A stretch of DNA of 64,000 bases from Mesorhizobium sp. LSHC420B00 (GCF_000503055.1 NZ_AYVY01000001.1:297592-361591), one strand, 5' to 3'; positions 51,912 to 61,150 are shown, counted from the stretch's first letter. Program-made: numbers and translations. The notes: a model not told the origin generated them from the letters alone.

Positions 51912-52984
51912 GCGCCGGCTCCGGGACGTTCGATGCCAGCGAGAAGATCGATCACCGCCTGCGGCGTTACCTCGCCGATCGGCTTGCCGGTGCCGTTGAC
52001 CACCGCGAAGGGCTTGCCGGCAGAGACGATATCTGCCGAGAAACTGGCGATCTTGGCATCGGGCGCGACCGTGCCGCCATGTTCAGCGCCGTCGCAGGCG
52101 CGCATCAGGCTCTTGGCCGAGATCACCTTGGCGCGGTCGACGTCGCGGGTGAATTCGGCGACATAATCCGTCGCCGGGTTGACCACCAGCTCTTCCGGCG
52201 TGCCGATCTGGATGACCTCGCCGTCCTTCATGATGGCGATCCGGTCGGCCAGCCGGATGGCCTCGTCGAAATCATGGGTGATGAAGACGATGGTCTTGTG
52301 CAGCATGGTCTGCAGCCGCATCAGCTCGTCCTGCATCTCACGGCGGATCAGCGGATCGAGCGCCGAGAATGGCTCGTCGAGGAACCAGATTTCCGGCTTG
52401 GTGGCGAGGCTGCGGGCGATGCCGACACGCTGCTGCTGGCCGCCGGAAAGCTCGCGTGGATAGAAATGCTCGCGGCCGCGCAGGCCGACCAACTCGATGA
52501 CCTCGCGAGCCCGCTTTTCGCGCGTCGGCCGGTCCTGCCCCTGGATGCCCAAGGGAAAGGCGATGTTCTCCAGTACGTTGAGATGCGGCAGCAGGGCAAA
52601 ATTCTGGAACACCATGCCCATGCGGTGGCGTCGCAGCTCGATCAGCGCGGCATCGGAAATCTTGAGCAGGTCCTTGCCTTCAAACTCGACCTTGCCGTGG
52701 GTCGGCTCGATCAGCCGCGACATGCAGCGCACCAGCGTCGACTTGCCTGATCCCGAAAGTCCCATGATGATGAAGATCTCGCCTTGCCGGATTTCGAGAT
52801 CGACGGCGCGCACCGCGCCAACCAGTCCGGCAGCGGCGATGTCCGCCAGGCTGGCCTTGCCGTCGCGCCGGCGGATGAAATTGGCCGCGTCCGCCCCGAA
52901 CAGCTTCCAGACATTGCGGCAGGCAAGCTTTATCGGGCGGGCATCGTTGCCCGCTTTCGCCGCGCGTTCAATCGTATCGGTCAT
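51908..52984 (-). CDS. tmoW: Quaternary amine/TMAO ABC transporter ATP-binding protein
   Basis: A 358-residue ProV/OpuAA-type ATPase with an N-terminal extension of about 70 residues before Walker A GLSGSGKST, signature [15 protein letters not shown], Walker B LDEPFSALD and two C-terminal CBS-like segments (about 275-358, shorter than in ProV). It drives the fused permease and follows the binding protein gene after a 73-base gap holding a stable hairpin. ATG 52984 is chosen over 53023. TMAO specificity is inferred. Confidence 0.78.
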   Translation of the reverse strand: MTDTIERAAKAGNDARPIKLACRNVWKLFGADAANFIRRRDGKASLADIAAAGLVGAVRAVDLEIRQGEIFIIMGLSGSGKSTLVRCMSRLIEPTHGKVEFEGKDLLKISDAALIELRRHRMGMVFQNFALLPHLNVLENIAFPLGIQGQDRPTREKRAREVIELVGLRGREHFYPRELSGGQQQRVGIARSLATKPEIWFLDEPFSALDPLIRREMQDELMRLQTMLHKTIVFITHDFDEAIRLADRIAIMKDGEVIQIGTPEELVVNPATDYVAEFTRDVDRAKVISAKSLMRACDGAEHGGTVAPDAKIASFSADIVSAGKPFAVVNGTGKPIGEVTPQAVIDLLAGIERPGAGA

Positions 52985-53014
52985 GCAATCGTCCTTCTGG
53001 AATAGGGATCGAGA

Positions 53015-53034
53015 CCCGGCCACGAATGGCCGGG
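53015..53034 (-). other. Stable hairpin between tmoX and tmoW
   Basis: CCCGGCCA and TGGCCGGG form a perfect 8-bp stem with a CGAA loop. Hairpins after a binding protein gene commonly protect that upstream mRNA segment and lower expression of the rest of the operon. Confidence 0.7.
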
Positions 53035-53057
53035 CCGTCGGATTTCCAGTCAGACGG

Positions 53058-54032
53058 TCACTCGGCCCAAGCTTTCCAGTCGGCTTCGTGGGCGGCGATC
53101 CAGGCGGCGGCGACGTCTTCCGGCGTCTTGCCTTCGAGATCGATCTCGCCGCTCATCTTGTTGAGCTCGTCGGTATCGACCGTGTAGTTTTTGGCGACCT
53201 TGTAGGCGACCGGCCATTTGTCCTTCATGCCGGCCCAGGAATATTTCCAGATCTCGCCATGCGGCTTGCCACAGTCGTATTTCGCATCGGGGTTCACGCC
53301 CCATTTCGGGTCGGTGTAGCACTCTACAGTATAGTCGGGGAATTCGATCCATTCGCCCTTGTATTTGGCCGGTGCCCAATGCGGCGAATAGATCCACAGC
53401 ATTATCGGCGCCTTGCGCTGATAGGCCGAGTCCAGTTCGGCGAACATCGCTGCATCGGTGCCAGCATGGATGACGGTGAAGGGCAGTTTCAGCGCCTCGA
53501 CGCGCTCGTCGTCAAAACCTTCCCATGTCACAGGGCCGCCGAGATAGCGCCCCTTCGGTGTTGTTTCCGCCGTCGAAAAGGTCTCGGCGCATTTCGGGTC
53601 CTTCAATGCCTCCCAGTTCGGCAGGCCCGGGCATTTCTCTTTCATATATTCAGGAAACCACCATTCCTCCTTGGCCTTGGGCCCGAGCTTGCCGAGACGT
53701 TCGGTCTGGCCGGTCGCATCCGAGGCCTTCATCGCTTCGCCGGCCGTCGTGTCCCAGAACTCCATGCCGACATCGATGTCGCCATTGGTCAGGCCGGTGG
53801 TCAGGCTGGAGAGATAGTCGGCGGTCGGGTACTCGACGGTATAGCCGAGCTTTTCGAGGATGCCGCCGAGGATCTTGGCGTTCAGATTGACGCTGGTCCA
53901 GTCGAACAGCGCGATCTTGATCGGGTCGTTGGATTCCGGCGCCGCTGCTTGTGCCGGTAGTGTCAGCGCGCTTGCTGCGGCAAGCGCCAAGGCTCCCATT
54001 GATAGTTTCGAAATCATGCTCCGAAGTAACAT
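53058..54032 (-). CDS. tmoX: Quaternary amine/TMAO-binding periplasmic protein
   Basis: A 324-residue OpuAC-type binding protein with a signal peptide cleaved near AQA. Many tryptophans, including W45, W93, W124/W125, W170, W213 and W219, offer the aromatic box typical for quaternary ammonium or TMAO ligands; cysteines at 134/148 and 238/254 may form disulfides. TmoX in Roseobacters binds TMAO and has this architecture. The ATG at 54032 has AGGAGAACAAGC upstream. Choline, betaine or carnitine binding cannot be excluded from sequence. A candidate operator lies far upstream at 54336-54360. Confidence 0.75.
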   Translation of the reverse strand: MLLRSMISKLSMGALALAAASALTLPAQAAAPESNDPIKIALFDWTSVNLNAKILGGILEKLGYTVEYPTADYLSSLTTGLTNGDIDVGMEFWDTTAGEAMKASDATGQTERLGKLGPKAKEEWWFPEYMKEKCPGLPNWEALKDPKCAETFSTAETTPKGRYLGGPVTWEGFDDERVEALKLPFTVIHAGTDAAMFAELDSAYQRKAPIMLWIYSPHWAPAKYKGEWIEFPDYTVECYTDPKWGVNPDAKYDCGKPHGEIWKYSWAGMKDKWPVAYKVAKNYTVDTDELNKMSGEIDLEGKTPEDVAAAWIAAHEADWKAWAE

Positions 54033-54591
54033 GCTTGTTCTCCTGTCAAGCTCTGGTGGACGTTATCGTTCGTTCCCTTCTTGCGTCTTTTTTTGATTGT
54101 GTTGGAAAAGCTGGTCGTTGCGCAAGGCCGTCGGCGCCACAATGCTGCCGAAGCGGATGCCGGCGCAAAACGGCGTGGTGCCCAAATTGGTGAAGATGTG
54201 GCGGGACCGGCCGCGTCATGACTGCCGAACGATTGCTGCCGAGGCAGTGATCCACGGATCGATCGCCGGTCTTGAGGTGCAAACCATCAAAGTCCCATGA
54301 TCTCGGCTGTTGGCTCTGTAATTTGCCAGAGCCACTTTCATGAGATGAAATTATATATACCAACGTTCACGTGGCGCAACGATTAACGCCTGCGCCAATT
54401 TCACGGCCGTCTTTTTGCATGAACCCTTAGATCGGTTCGAAAAAAGCCAAGGTTGCCAGTCATCGGGTTACCAGCCGCGACGACAGGATATCGACACAAT
54501 GCAGCAGACCAGAGCGCCTTATTTCTTCGCCAACCGCGGTATCGCCGTCGGCTTCTGACCCTTTCAACACCAGATCGTCTCCGAGGCTTGC
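54033..54591. other. Intergenic region between tmoX and ddl
   Basis: A 559-base gap between divergent genes. Near 54336-54350 it contains TTTCATGAGATGAAA, an inverted repeat of the same TGAAA half-sites seen in the amine island, and TATATATAC just beyond, probably the tmoX promoter area. Between 54060 and 54200 a minus-strand frame reads like real protein (GTTPFCAGIRFGSIVAPTAL) but is interrupted by a stop, so it may be a gene remnant. Nothing else recognised. Confidence 0.5.
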
Positions 54592-55668
54592 ATGACCTCT
54601 TCCTTGAACAGACTGCGCATTGCCGTGCTCTTTGGCGGACGTTCCGCCGAACATGACGTTTCGGTGCTTTCCGCAACCAATGTCATGCGTGCGCTGCTGC
54701 CTGCCAAATACGATGCCGTCCCAATCTTCGTCACGCGCGAGGGACGGTGGCGGCTGAGCAGCTTTCAGGATGGTAAGCTCGCGAAACCTGCAGGCGGCAC
54801 GGAAGTTTGCCTGCTTCCGGGTGGGCGCGGACGGATGATGGCGATCCCGGCCGACGGCACGCCCTATGATCTGCCAACGATCGACATCCTGTTTCCCGTC
54901 CTGCACGGCCCCCATGGCGAAGACGGCTCGGTACAGGGGGTGGCCGAGGTGGCTCTGGTGCCGCTCGCCGGCTGCGGCATCCTGGGTTCAGCAACCGCAC
55001 TGGACAAGGATATCACCAAGCGGCTCCTGAAAGCGGCGGGTCTGCCAATCGCGCGCTCAGTGACGGTCTATGAAGGTGCGGCGCCTGCCCTCGCCATACT
55101 AGAAAGCGAACTCGGCCTGCCGTTCTTCATCAAACCGGCGCGTCAGGGGTCGTCTGTCGGGGTCAGAAAGGTCAATGCCAGCCAGGAATTCGATGGGGCG
55201 CTTGCTGAAGCCTTCCAGCACGATTGCAAGCTGTTGGCCGAGGAATTCGTTCATGGGCGCGAGATCGAATGTAGCGTGTTGGAGGACCCGGCAGGCGACC
55301 TGTTCGTCTCGCGGCCAGGCGAGATCGTGCCGGCGGAAAGCCACGGTTTCTACAGCTACGATGCCAAATACATCGACGAGAACGGCGCGGCGCTAAAAGT
55401 GCCGGCCGAACTGCCGCCCGAGGTCGAGGCAAGCATGCGGGATGTGGCTGCAAGGGCTTTCAGAGCCGTCGGCTGTGACGGGATGGCGCGCATCGACTTT
55501 TTCCTGACACCGGACATGCAGTTCTTGGTCAATGAAATCAACACCATCCCCGGCTTCACCGATATCAGCATGTACTCCAAGGCAATGGCGGCAAGCGGCG
55601 TCAGCTATTCCGAAATCATCGACCGGCTCGTGGAACATGGATTGGCGCGGGCCGGCCGAGCAGCCTGA
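54592..55668 (+). CDS. ddl: D-alanine--D-alanine ligase
   Basis: A 358-residue ATP-grasp enzyme of the DdlA type. It contains HGPHGEDGS, the ATP-grasp segment FIKPARQGSSVG and the C-terminal NEINTIPGFTDISMY motif with the metal-binding residues. It makes the D-Ala-D-Ala dipeptide for peptidoglycan. It stands alone rather than in a division and cell-wall cluster, so it may be a second copy. A related role on other D-amino acids cannot be ruled out. Confidence 0.9.
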   Translation: MTSSLNRLRIAVLFGGRSAEHDVSVLSATNVMRALLPAKYDAVPIFVTREGRWRLSSFQDGKLAKPAGGTEVCLLPGGRGRMMAIPADGTPYDLPTIDILFPVLHGPHGEDGSVQGVAEVALVPLAGCGILGSATALDKDITKRLLKAAGLPIARSVTVYEGAAPALAILESELGLPFFIKPARQGSSVGVRKVNASQEFDGALAEAFQHDCKLLAEEFVHGREIECSVLEDPAGDLFVSRPGEIVPAESHGFYSYDAKYIDENGAALKVPAELPPEVEASMRDVAARAFRAVGCDGMARIDFFLTPDMQFLVNEINTIPGFTDISMYSKAMAASGVSYSEIIDRLVEHGLARAGRAA

Positions 55669-55724
55669 ATGCAGCGAAGCGGCTTTCAGATCCCGGCGGA
55701 TGGAACGTTGGCCTGTGTCGTATC

Positions 55725-56510
55725 TTACGACATGATCAGGCCGCCATCGACATTGATGGTCTGCCCGGTGATATAGGCCGCATCGTCGCTGGCGAGAAAG
55801 CTGACCAGGCCGGAGACGTCCTCGCCGCTGCCGGCGCGGCCCATCGGGATGTTCTCCACCCATTCGGCCATCAGCTCGCCGGGCTTGTAGTCGCCCATCA
55901 ACTTGCCCCATGCGGCATCGTTATAGGCCCACATATCGGTGTCGATGATGCCGGGGCAGATCGCGTTGACGGTGATCTTCTCCTTCGCCACTTCCTTGGC
56001 GAGGCTCTGGGTGATGCCGACGACGCCGAATTTCGAGGCCGCATAATGCGGCGTGTAGATAAAGCCCTGCCGCGCCTGGCCGGATGCGGTGTTGATCAGC
56101 CGGCCGCCATCGCCATGCTTGCGGATGCGCGCGATCGCCTCCTGGCAGCACAGGAACACGCCCTTGGTGTTGACCGCCATCACCTTGTCCCATTCTGCCT
56201 CGGTCATCGCCTCGATCCTGGCGATGGTGATGACACCGGCATTCTGCACGGAGATGTCGACGCGGCCGAACTCCTGCTCGGCCAGATCGTAGAGCGCGAC
56301 GACTTCGTCCTTTTTGGTCACGTCCATGCGCATCCACGCGACCTTGGCGCCCGCAGTCTTCAGATCGGCGGCAACCTCTTCGACGCGCGCGTCGATGGCG
56401 CTGACGACGACCGCAGCACCTTCCGCCGCGAAGCGCCTGGCCATTGCCGCGCCAATGCCGCCGCTCGCGCCGGTGATCACCGCCGTTTTTCCCTGGAATC
56501 GCTTCTGCAT
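55725..56510 (-). CDS. Short-chain dehydrogenase, polyol type
   Basis: A 261-residue classical SDR. TGASGGIG near residue 13, NAG at about 89, and the Tyr-x3-Lys pair in YAASK give the catalytic site. Overall character is that of sorbitol, galactitol or xylitol dehydrogenases. AGGAG lies just before the ATG. It is the last gene of the sugar/polyol operon starting at 61050, only eight bases after the second SDR. Confidence 0.87.
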   Translation of the reverse strand: MQKRFQGKTAVITGASGGIGAAMARRFAAEGAAVVVSAIDARVEEVAADLKTAGAKVAWMRMDVTKKDEVVALYDLAEQEFGRVDISVQNAGVITIARIEAMTEAEWDKVMAVNTKGVFLCCQEAIARIRKHGDGGRLINTASGQARQGFIYTPHYAASKFGVVGITQSLAKEVAKEKITVNAICPGIIDTDMWAYNDAAWGKLMGDYKPGELMAEWVENIPMGRAGSGEDVSGLVSFLASDDAAYITGQTINVDGGLIMS

Positions 56511-56518
56511 TTTTTCTC

Positions 56519-57283
56519 CTACCAGCAGACGAAGCCGCCATCGACGATCAGGTCGATGCCGGTGACGAAACTCGCGGCGCGGCTGGCCAGGAACACGGTC
56601 GGGCCGACCATCTCTTCCGGCGCCGCCATGCGGCCCATCGGCGTGTCGCGCTCAAAGATCCTGACCTGGTCGGCGACCTCCGGCCGCTTGTTCATCGGCG
56701 TCAGCGTGTAGCCGGGGCTGACGACGTTGACGCGCAGGCCGCGATCGGCCCATTCCATGGCGAGGCTCTTCGACATGTGGATGACCGCGGCCTTCGACGA
56801 GTTGTAATGCGCCTGGGTCAGGCCGCGATTGACGATCGAGCCCGACATCGACGCGATGTTGATGATCGAGCCCTTGCGCCGCGTCAGCATGGCACGGGCC
56901 TCGGCCTGGCAGGACAGGAACACGCCGCTGACATTGACGTCGTAGAGCTTCTGCCATTTCTCCAGCGACAGCGTCTCGGCCGGCTCGGCAGCGGCAACGC
57001 CGGCATTGTTGACGGCGACGGTCAGCGCGCCGAGCTCAGCCTCCGTACGCTCGATCGCAGCCGCCAAATCGGCCTCTGAAGTCACCGTGCCAGTCAGCAC
57101 CAGTGCCTTGCGGCCGAGTGCTGTGATCTGGTGTGCGGTCTCCTCCAGCCCGCCTTTGGAGGCGTGACCGAAACAGGCTATGTCGGCGCCGGCTTCGGCC
57201 AGGCCGATGGCGATTGCTTGCCCGATGCCGCTGCCGGCGCCTGTCACAAGTGCCACGTCACCATGAAGTTCGAATAGTTTCAT
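56519..57283 (-). CDS. Short-chain dehydrogenase
   Basis: A 254-residue classical SDR with TGAGSGIG, NNAG and the catalytic YNSSK. Likely an NAD(P)-dependent sugar, sugar-acid or polyol dehydrogenase. MKLFELHG at 57283 is chosen as start because GGAGAGGGACCGACG precedes it. It lies between the ABC ATPase (127 bases upstream, with a hairpin in the gap) and the other SDR, so two successive oxidations of one transported substrate are plausible. Confidence 0.87.
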   Translation of the reverse strand: MKLFELHGDVALVTGAGSGIGQAIAIGLAEAGADIACFGHASKGGLEETAHQITALGRKALVLTGTVTSEADLAAAIERTEAELGALTVAVNNAGVAAAEPAETLSLEKWQKLYDVNVSGVFLSCQAEARAMLTRRKGSIINIASMSGSIVNRGLTQAHYNSSKAAVIHMSKSLAMEWADRGLRVNVVSPGYTLTPMNKRPEVADQVRIFERDTPMGRMAAPEEMVGPTVFLASRAASFVTGIDLIVDGGFVCW

Positions 57284-57324
57284 CGTCGGTCCCTCTCCTC
57301 CAACCGCCGTCCTCCGGAAATAAA

Positions 57325-57352
57325 GGGGCGCCAACTCTGTTGCTGGCGCCCC
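57325..57352 (-). terminator. Hairpin with T-rich tail after the ABC ATPase gene
   Basis: GGGGCGCCA and TGGCGCCCC pair perfectly (9 bp) around a 10-base loop, and on the minus strand TTTATTT follows. It lies about 60 bases after the ATPase stop and before the SDR genes, so it may attenuate the operon at this point. Confidence 0.6.
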
Positions 57353-57409
57353 GCGCGGTCTGGTGCCCGGGAGGATACCACCTGCTGCGCTTTGTTTCGA
57401 TGGGCTGTC

Positions 57410-58918
57410 CTAGCTTGTGGCGAGTTCCATGACGGCGACATTGCTCGCATCACTGCGGTCGAGAATGCCGCGCTGACGGCCGCGGCTCAGCACGAGCACG
57501 CGATGCGACAGGCCGAGCACTTCCTCGAGGTCGGAACTCACCACCACCACCGCCATGCCGGAACGGGCAAGGTCGGCGATGACATCGTAGATCGCGGCGC
57601 GGGCACCAACGTCGATGCCGCGCGTCGGCTCGTCCAGGATAAACACCTTGGGCGGGCGCGACACCCATTTGGCAATGATCACCTTCTGCTGGTTGCCGCC
57701 TGAAAGCTTGCTGACCGCCTGGTTCGGCCGGCCTTTGACGCCGAGCCGGCGAATACCGGCCTCGGCGAATTTCTGCACCGCCTTCGGGAACACCCAGCCA
57801 TTCGGCGCGACATGGTCGAAATTGCCGATCGCCAGATTCTCGCCGATCGTCTGGTCGAGCACCACGCCTTGCGCCTTGCGGTCTTCCGGCACGAGCACGA
57901 CGCCGGCCTTGATCGCCGCCGCCGGCCCATTGAGATGCACCGGCTTGCCGGCGACGCGCACCGAGCCGGATGAGATCGGGTCGGCGCCGGCGATCGCCCT
58001 CACCAGCTCCGTGCGGCCGGCGCCGATCAGCCCGGCAATGCCGAGGATTTCGCCGGCCCGCACCGAAAAGCTGACATTTTGAAAACTGCGTTCCGGCGAG
58101 GACAGGTTCTCGACCTCGAGCAGCGTGTCGTTGCGGGGCGCCGACAAAGTCGGGAACATCCGCTCGACGCTGCGGCCGACCATCTGCTCGACAACGGTGC
58201 GCACCGGAATGTCGGCGCGCTCGTGCCGCGCGACGATGCGCCCGTCGCGCATCACCACCACACGGTCGGCGATTTGGGCGATTTCGTCCAGCCGGTGGCT
58301 GATATAGATGAAGGACATGCCTTCCGCCTTGAGCTTGCGGATTTGCTGGAACAGGAGCTCCGTTTCCTCGCCGCCAAGGGCGGCCGTCGGTTCATCGAAG
58401 ATCAGCAGCTCGGCATTGAGCGTCAGCGCCTTGGCAATCTCGACCTGCTGCTGGGCGGCGATACGCAGCGTGCGCACCTTGCGCTCGGGCGAGACATCGA
58501 GCCCGAGGCGCTTCAACTGGGCTGATGCCCGTGCATTCATTGCCGCGCGGTCGATGCGGCCGCCGCGCATCGGCAGGCGCCCGACATAGACGTTTTCGGC
58601 GACCGACAGATCCGGCAGCAGCTTCAGCTCCTGGTGGATCATGCCGATGCCGGCGTCGATCGCCGCGGCAGGATTGGCGGGGGAATAAGCGTTCCCCCGC
58701 CAGGTGATGGTGCCGGCATCGGGCTTGGTCGACCCGGCGATGATGTTCGAGACGGTGGACTTGCCGGCGCCGTTTTCGCCAAGCAGCGCCACGACCTCGC
58801 CCGGCCGCACCTCGAAGCTCGCATCGGCCAGGACCTGCACCGGTCCGTAGCTTTTGCAGAGGCCGCTGACGACGAGACCCAGATTGGGGCTGTGCGTGTG
58901 GCGAGGTTCGGTGGACAT
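57410..58918 (-). CDS. Sugar/polyol ABC transporter, double ATP-binding protein
   Basis: A 502-residue RbsA-type ATPase with two modules. The first has Walker A GENGAGKST, the second a degenerate GLIGAGRTE and the signature SGGNQQK, as usual for this family. It powers uptake with the permease (60040-61050) and binding protein (58952-59890). Order on the minus strand is permease, binding protein, ATPase, SDR, SDR. Substrate unknown; the locus as a whole suggests a polyol. Confidence 0.92.
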   Translation of the reverse strand: MSTEPRHTHSPNLGLVVSGLCKSYGPVQVLADASFEVRPGEVVALLGENGAGKSTVSNIIAGSTKPDAGTITWRGNAYSPANPAAAIDAGIGMIHQELKLLPDLSVAENVYVGRLPMRGGRIDRAAMNARASAQLKRLGLDVSPERKVRTLRIAAQQQVEIAKALTLNAELLIFDEPTAALGGEETELLFQQIRKLKAEGMSFIYISHRLDEIAQIADRVVVMRDGRIVARHERADIPVRTVVEQMVGRSVERMFPTLSAPRNDTLLEVENLSSPERSFQNVSFSVRAGEILGIAGLIGAGRTELVRAIAGADPISSGSVRVAGKPVHLNGPAAAIKAGVVLVPEDRKAQGVVLDQTIGENLAIGNFDHVAPNGWVFPKAVQKFAEAGIRRLGVKGRPNQAVSKLSGGNQQKVIIAKWVSRPPKVFILDEPTRGIDVGARAAIYDVIADLARSGMAVVVVSSDLEEVLGLSHRVLVLSRGRQRGILDRSDASNVAVMELATS

Positions 58919-58951
58919 TGTTGCGCTCGTCGACTGCCGGACTGGTCTAAA

Positions 58952-59890
58952 TCAGGGATGCTTGGCGATGAACTGCTCGACATTGTCCTTGGTGGTCAGC
59001 GTCGCATCCTGCAGCTGTTCTGCGGGAATGGTCTCGCCGGCCACCAGCTTGATTGCCGCATCGACGGCAAGCCGGCCCATGCCCTGGGTCTGCTGCGTCG
59101 CCGTCACGTCGAAGACGCCGTCCTTCAGCGCCTTGAGCGCCGCCACGTCGCCGTCGAAGCCGGCAACCCAGACCTTGTGGCCGGGATTGGCGACCTTGAC
59201 CGCCTGCGCCGCACCGAGCGCCAGCGCATCGGCCTGGCCGATGACGATCGACACGTCGGGATGCGACTGCAACAGATCCTGCGTCAGCTTGAAACCTTCG
59301 TCCTGGTGCCAGCCTTCGCTCCACAATTCGCCGACGACCTTGATGTCGGGATAGCCCTTCAGCGCTTCGCCGCAGCCCTTCGAGCGATCGACCTCGGGCG
59401 TCGTACCCTTCTGGCCGTGGATGATGATCAGCTCGCCCTTGCCGCCGGCCTGCTTGGCGATGTAGTCGCAAACCGCTTTCGCCGATGCCACGCTATTGGT
59501 GGCGATGAAGGTGTCGCCGGGCGCGCCGTCGGCGTTGCGGTCGACATTGATGACTGGGATGCTGGCAGCCTTGGCCGTCTTGGTCGGCACGGTGGCGGCG
59601 GTGGCGCCGGCCGGAATGTAGATCAGCGCATCGATATTCTGCGTGATCAGATCCTGCACCTGGCTGACCTGGGTCGCCGAATCGCCCTTGGCGTCGACGG
59701 TGACGACCTCGATGCCCTTTTCCTTGCCGTAGGCTTCGACGGACTGCTTGATCTGGTTGAAGAAGTCGGCCTGCAGATTGGCGACGGCGAGGCCGAGCTT
59801 CTTGGCTTCCTTGGCCGAGGCCATGTCGGACAGGCTAAGCAGCGGGATGATGGCCGCGGCGGCAACCAGCAATGAACGTTTAGTCAGCAT
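58952..59890 (-). CDS. Sugar/polyol ABC transporter periplasmic binding protein
   Basis: A 312-residue RbsB-like protein (Peripla_BP_4) with a signal peptide cleaved after MASA. The binding cleft region includes NVDRNADG and IGQADALALG. It captures the substrate of the ABC system. The gene lies 149 bases after the permease, a gap with a small direct repeat, and 33 bases before the ATPase. Confidence 0.91.
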   Translation of the reverse strand: MLTKRSLLVAAAAIIPLLSLSDMASAKEAKKLGLAVANLQADFFNQIKQSVEAYGKEKGIEVVTVDAKGDSATQVSQVQDLITQNIDALIYIPAGATAATVPTKTAKAASIPVINVDRNADGAPGDTFIATNSVASAKAVCDYIAKQAGGKGELIIIHGQKGTTPEVDRSKGCGEALKGYPDIKVVGELWSEGWHQDEGFKLTQDLLQSHPDVSIVIGQADALALGAAQAVKVANPGHKVWVAGFDGDVAALKALKDGVFDVTATQQTQGMGRLAVDAAIKLVAGETIPAEQLQDATLTTKDNVEQFIAKHP

Positions 59891-60039
59891 GTTATTCCTC
59901 CGTTGATGTTCAATCTGTCCTGCCCGCGCATCGCGGCGCCCCGTGGCCGAACAACTCCCAGTTTCGGATCACCGATCCGTTTTCGCCCGAATATCCGGGT
60001 GAATCTCATTGAGCCCAATTCTTCATTGTGCCCCATTTT

Positions 60040-61050
60040 TCATTGTGCTCTGCGCCGCCAGGTGTCGGTGGCCACCGCCAGCGCGATCACCACGCCGATA
60101 ACCACTTGCTGGATGAAGGGCGAGACACCGAGCAGGTTCAGCCCGTTGCGCAGCACGCCGATGATGAGGACGCCGATGGCGGTGCCGCCGATCGAACCGA
60201 CGCCGCCCGACAGGCTGGCGCCGCCGATAACCACCGCCGCGATGGTGTCGAGCTCGTAGCCAAGGCCGGAGCTCGGCTGGACGGAATCGAGCCGGGCGGC
60301 AAGCACGATGCCGGCGAGACCGGCCAGCACGGCGCAGATCGTATAGACCCAGTTTGTCAGCGACCTGACCGGTATGCCGGACAGCCGGGCGACTTCGGCG
60401 CTGCCGCCGATTGCGTAGAGGCTGCGGCCGGTGGCGCGATAATTCAGGAAGATCGCGAAAATGACGGCAAGCACGATCATCAGCCCGACGGTGACCGACA
60501 GGAAGCCGAAATGGCGGATGATCGACAGGCTGGTGAACCAGTCGGGAAAGCCGACGATCTGCGAGCCGTCGGTGATCATATTGGCGAGACCGCGCGCCAC
60601 CGACATCATGGCCAGCGTGGCGATGAAGGGCGGCAGCTTGGTGACCGTCACCAGCAGGCCCGAAACCAGCCCGCAAAGGCCGGCGACGACGAGGGCTGCG
60701 GCGATGCCGGCCGGCAGGCCGAGATTGAGATAGTCCGGATGGGCGACGAAGCCCATCACCATGGAAGCCAGCGCCAGCACCGAGCCAACGGACAGGTCGA
60801 TGCCGCCGATCAGGATGACCAGCGTCATGCCGATCGCCATGATGCCGAGTACGGTAACCTGGTCGAGCACGTTGAGGATGTTGCGGATGGTCAGGAACGT
60901 ATCGGTGGTCAGCGAGAGCGCCAGGCACAGCAGGACCAGCCCGATCAGCGGGCCCATGGTTCCGGCAAAGACAGCCGAAAACTTTGCGCCCGTCGTGGCC
61001 TGCGTACCAGAGCCTGCTTTCAACTCGCTTGCGTCGTTGCTCACAGCCAC
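60040..61050 (-). CDS. Sugar/polyol ABC transporter permease
   Basis: A 336-residue RbsC-type permease with the GGIDLSVGSVLALASM signature and about eight to ten hydrophobic segments. The start is GTG at 61050, supported by GGAGGAGACGAA directly upstream. It is the first gene of the minus-strand operon, divergent from a SorC regulator with an operator-like region between them. Confidence 0.91.
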   Translation of the reverse strand: MAVSNDASELKAGSGTQATTGAKFSAVFAGTMGPLIGLVLLCLALSLTTDTFLTIRNILNVLDQVTVLGIMAIGMTLVILIGGIDLSVGSVLALASMVMGFVAHPDYLNLGLPAGIAAALVVAGLCGLVSGLLVTVTKLPPFIATLAMMSVARGLANMITDGSQIVGFPDWFTSLSIIRHFGFLSVTVGLMIVLAVIFAIFLNYRATGRSLYAIGGSAEVARLSGIPVRSLTNWVYTICAVLAGLAGIVLAARLDSVQPSSGLGYELDTIAAVVIGGASLSGGVGSIGGTAIGVLIIGVLRNGLNLLGVSPFIQQVVIGVVIALAVATDTWRRRAQ

Positions 61051-61094
61051 TTCGTCTCCTCCACAGCAATCCGGCGCTGCATCACCGGGCCACT

Positions 61095-61150
61095 TTGTTC
61101 ACCAGGCCCCTCCATGTGAACAATTTATCTTTAACATGCAATTTTGTTCA
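61095..61150. promoter_or_regulatory. Operator half-sites between the polyol operon and its SorC regulator
   Basis: TTGTTCA (61095-61101), TGAACAA (61117-61123) and TTGTTCA (61144-61150) are copies of one 7-base half-site in alternating orientation, spaced 20 to 30 bases apart. SorC regulators are multimeric and bind such spaced inverted half-sites. A TTGACA on the minus strand at 61173-61178 is a likely -35 of the permease operon. Confidence 0.6.

Noticed and set aside
54097-54300. Small plus-strand open frame of 67 codons between tmoX and ddl
   Set aside because: Composition is not protein-like, no ribosome binding site is present and it overlaps the better minus-strand remnant.
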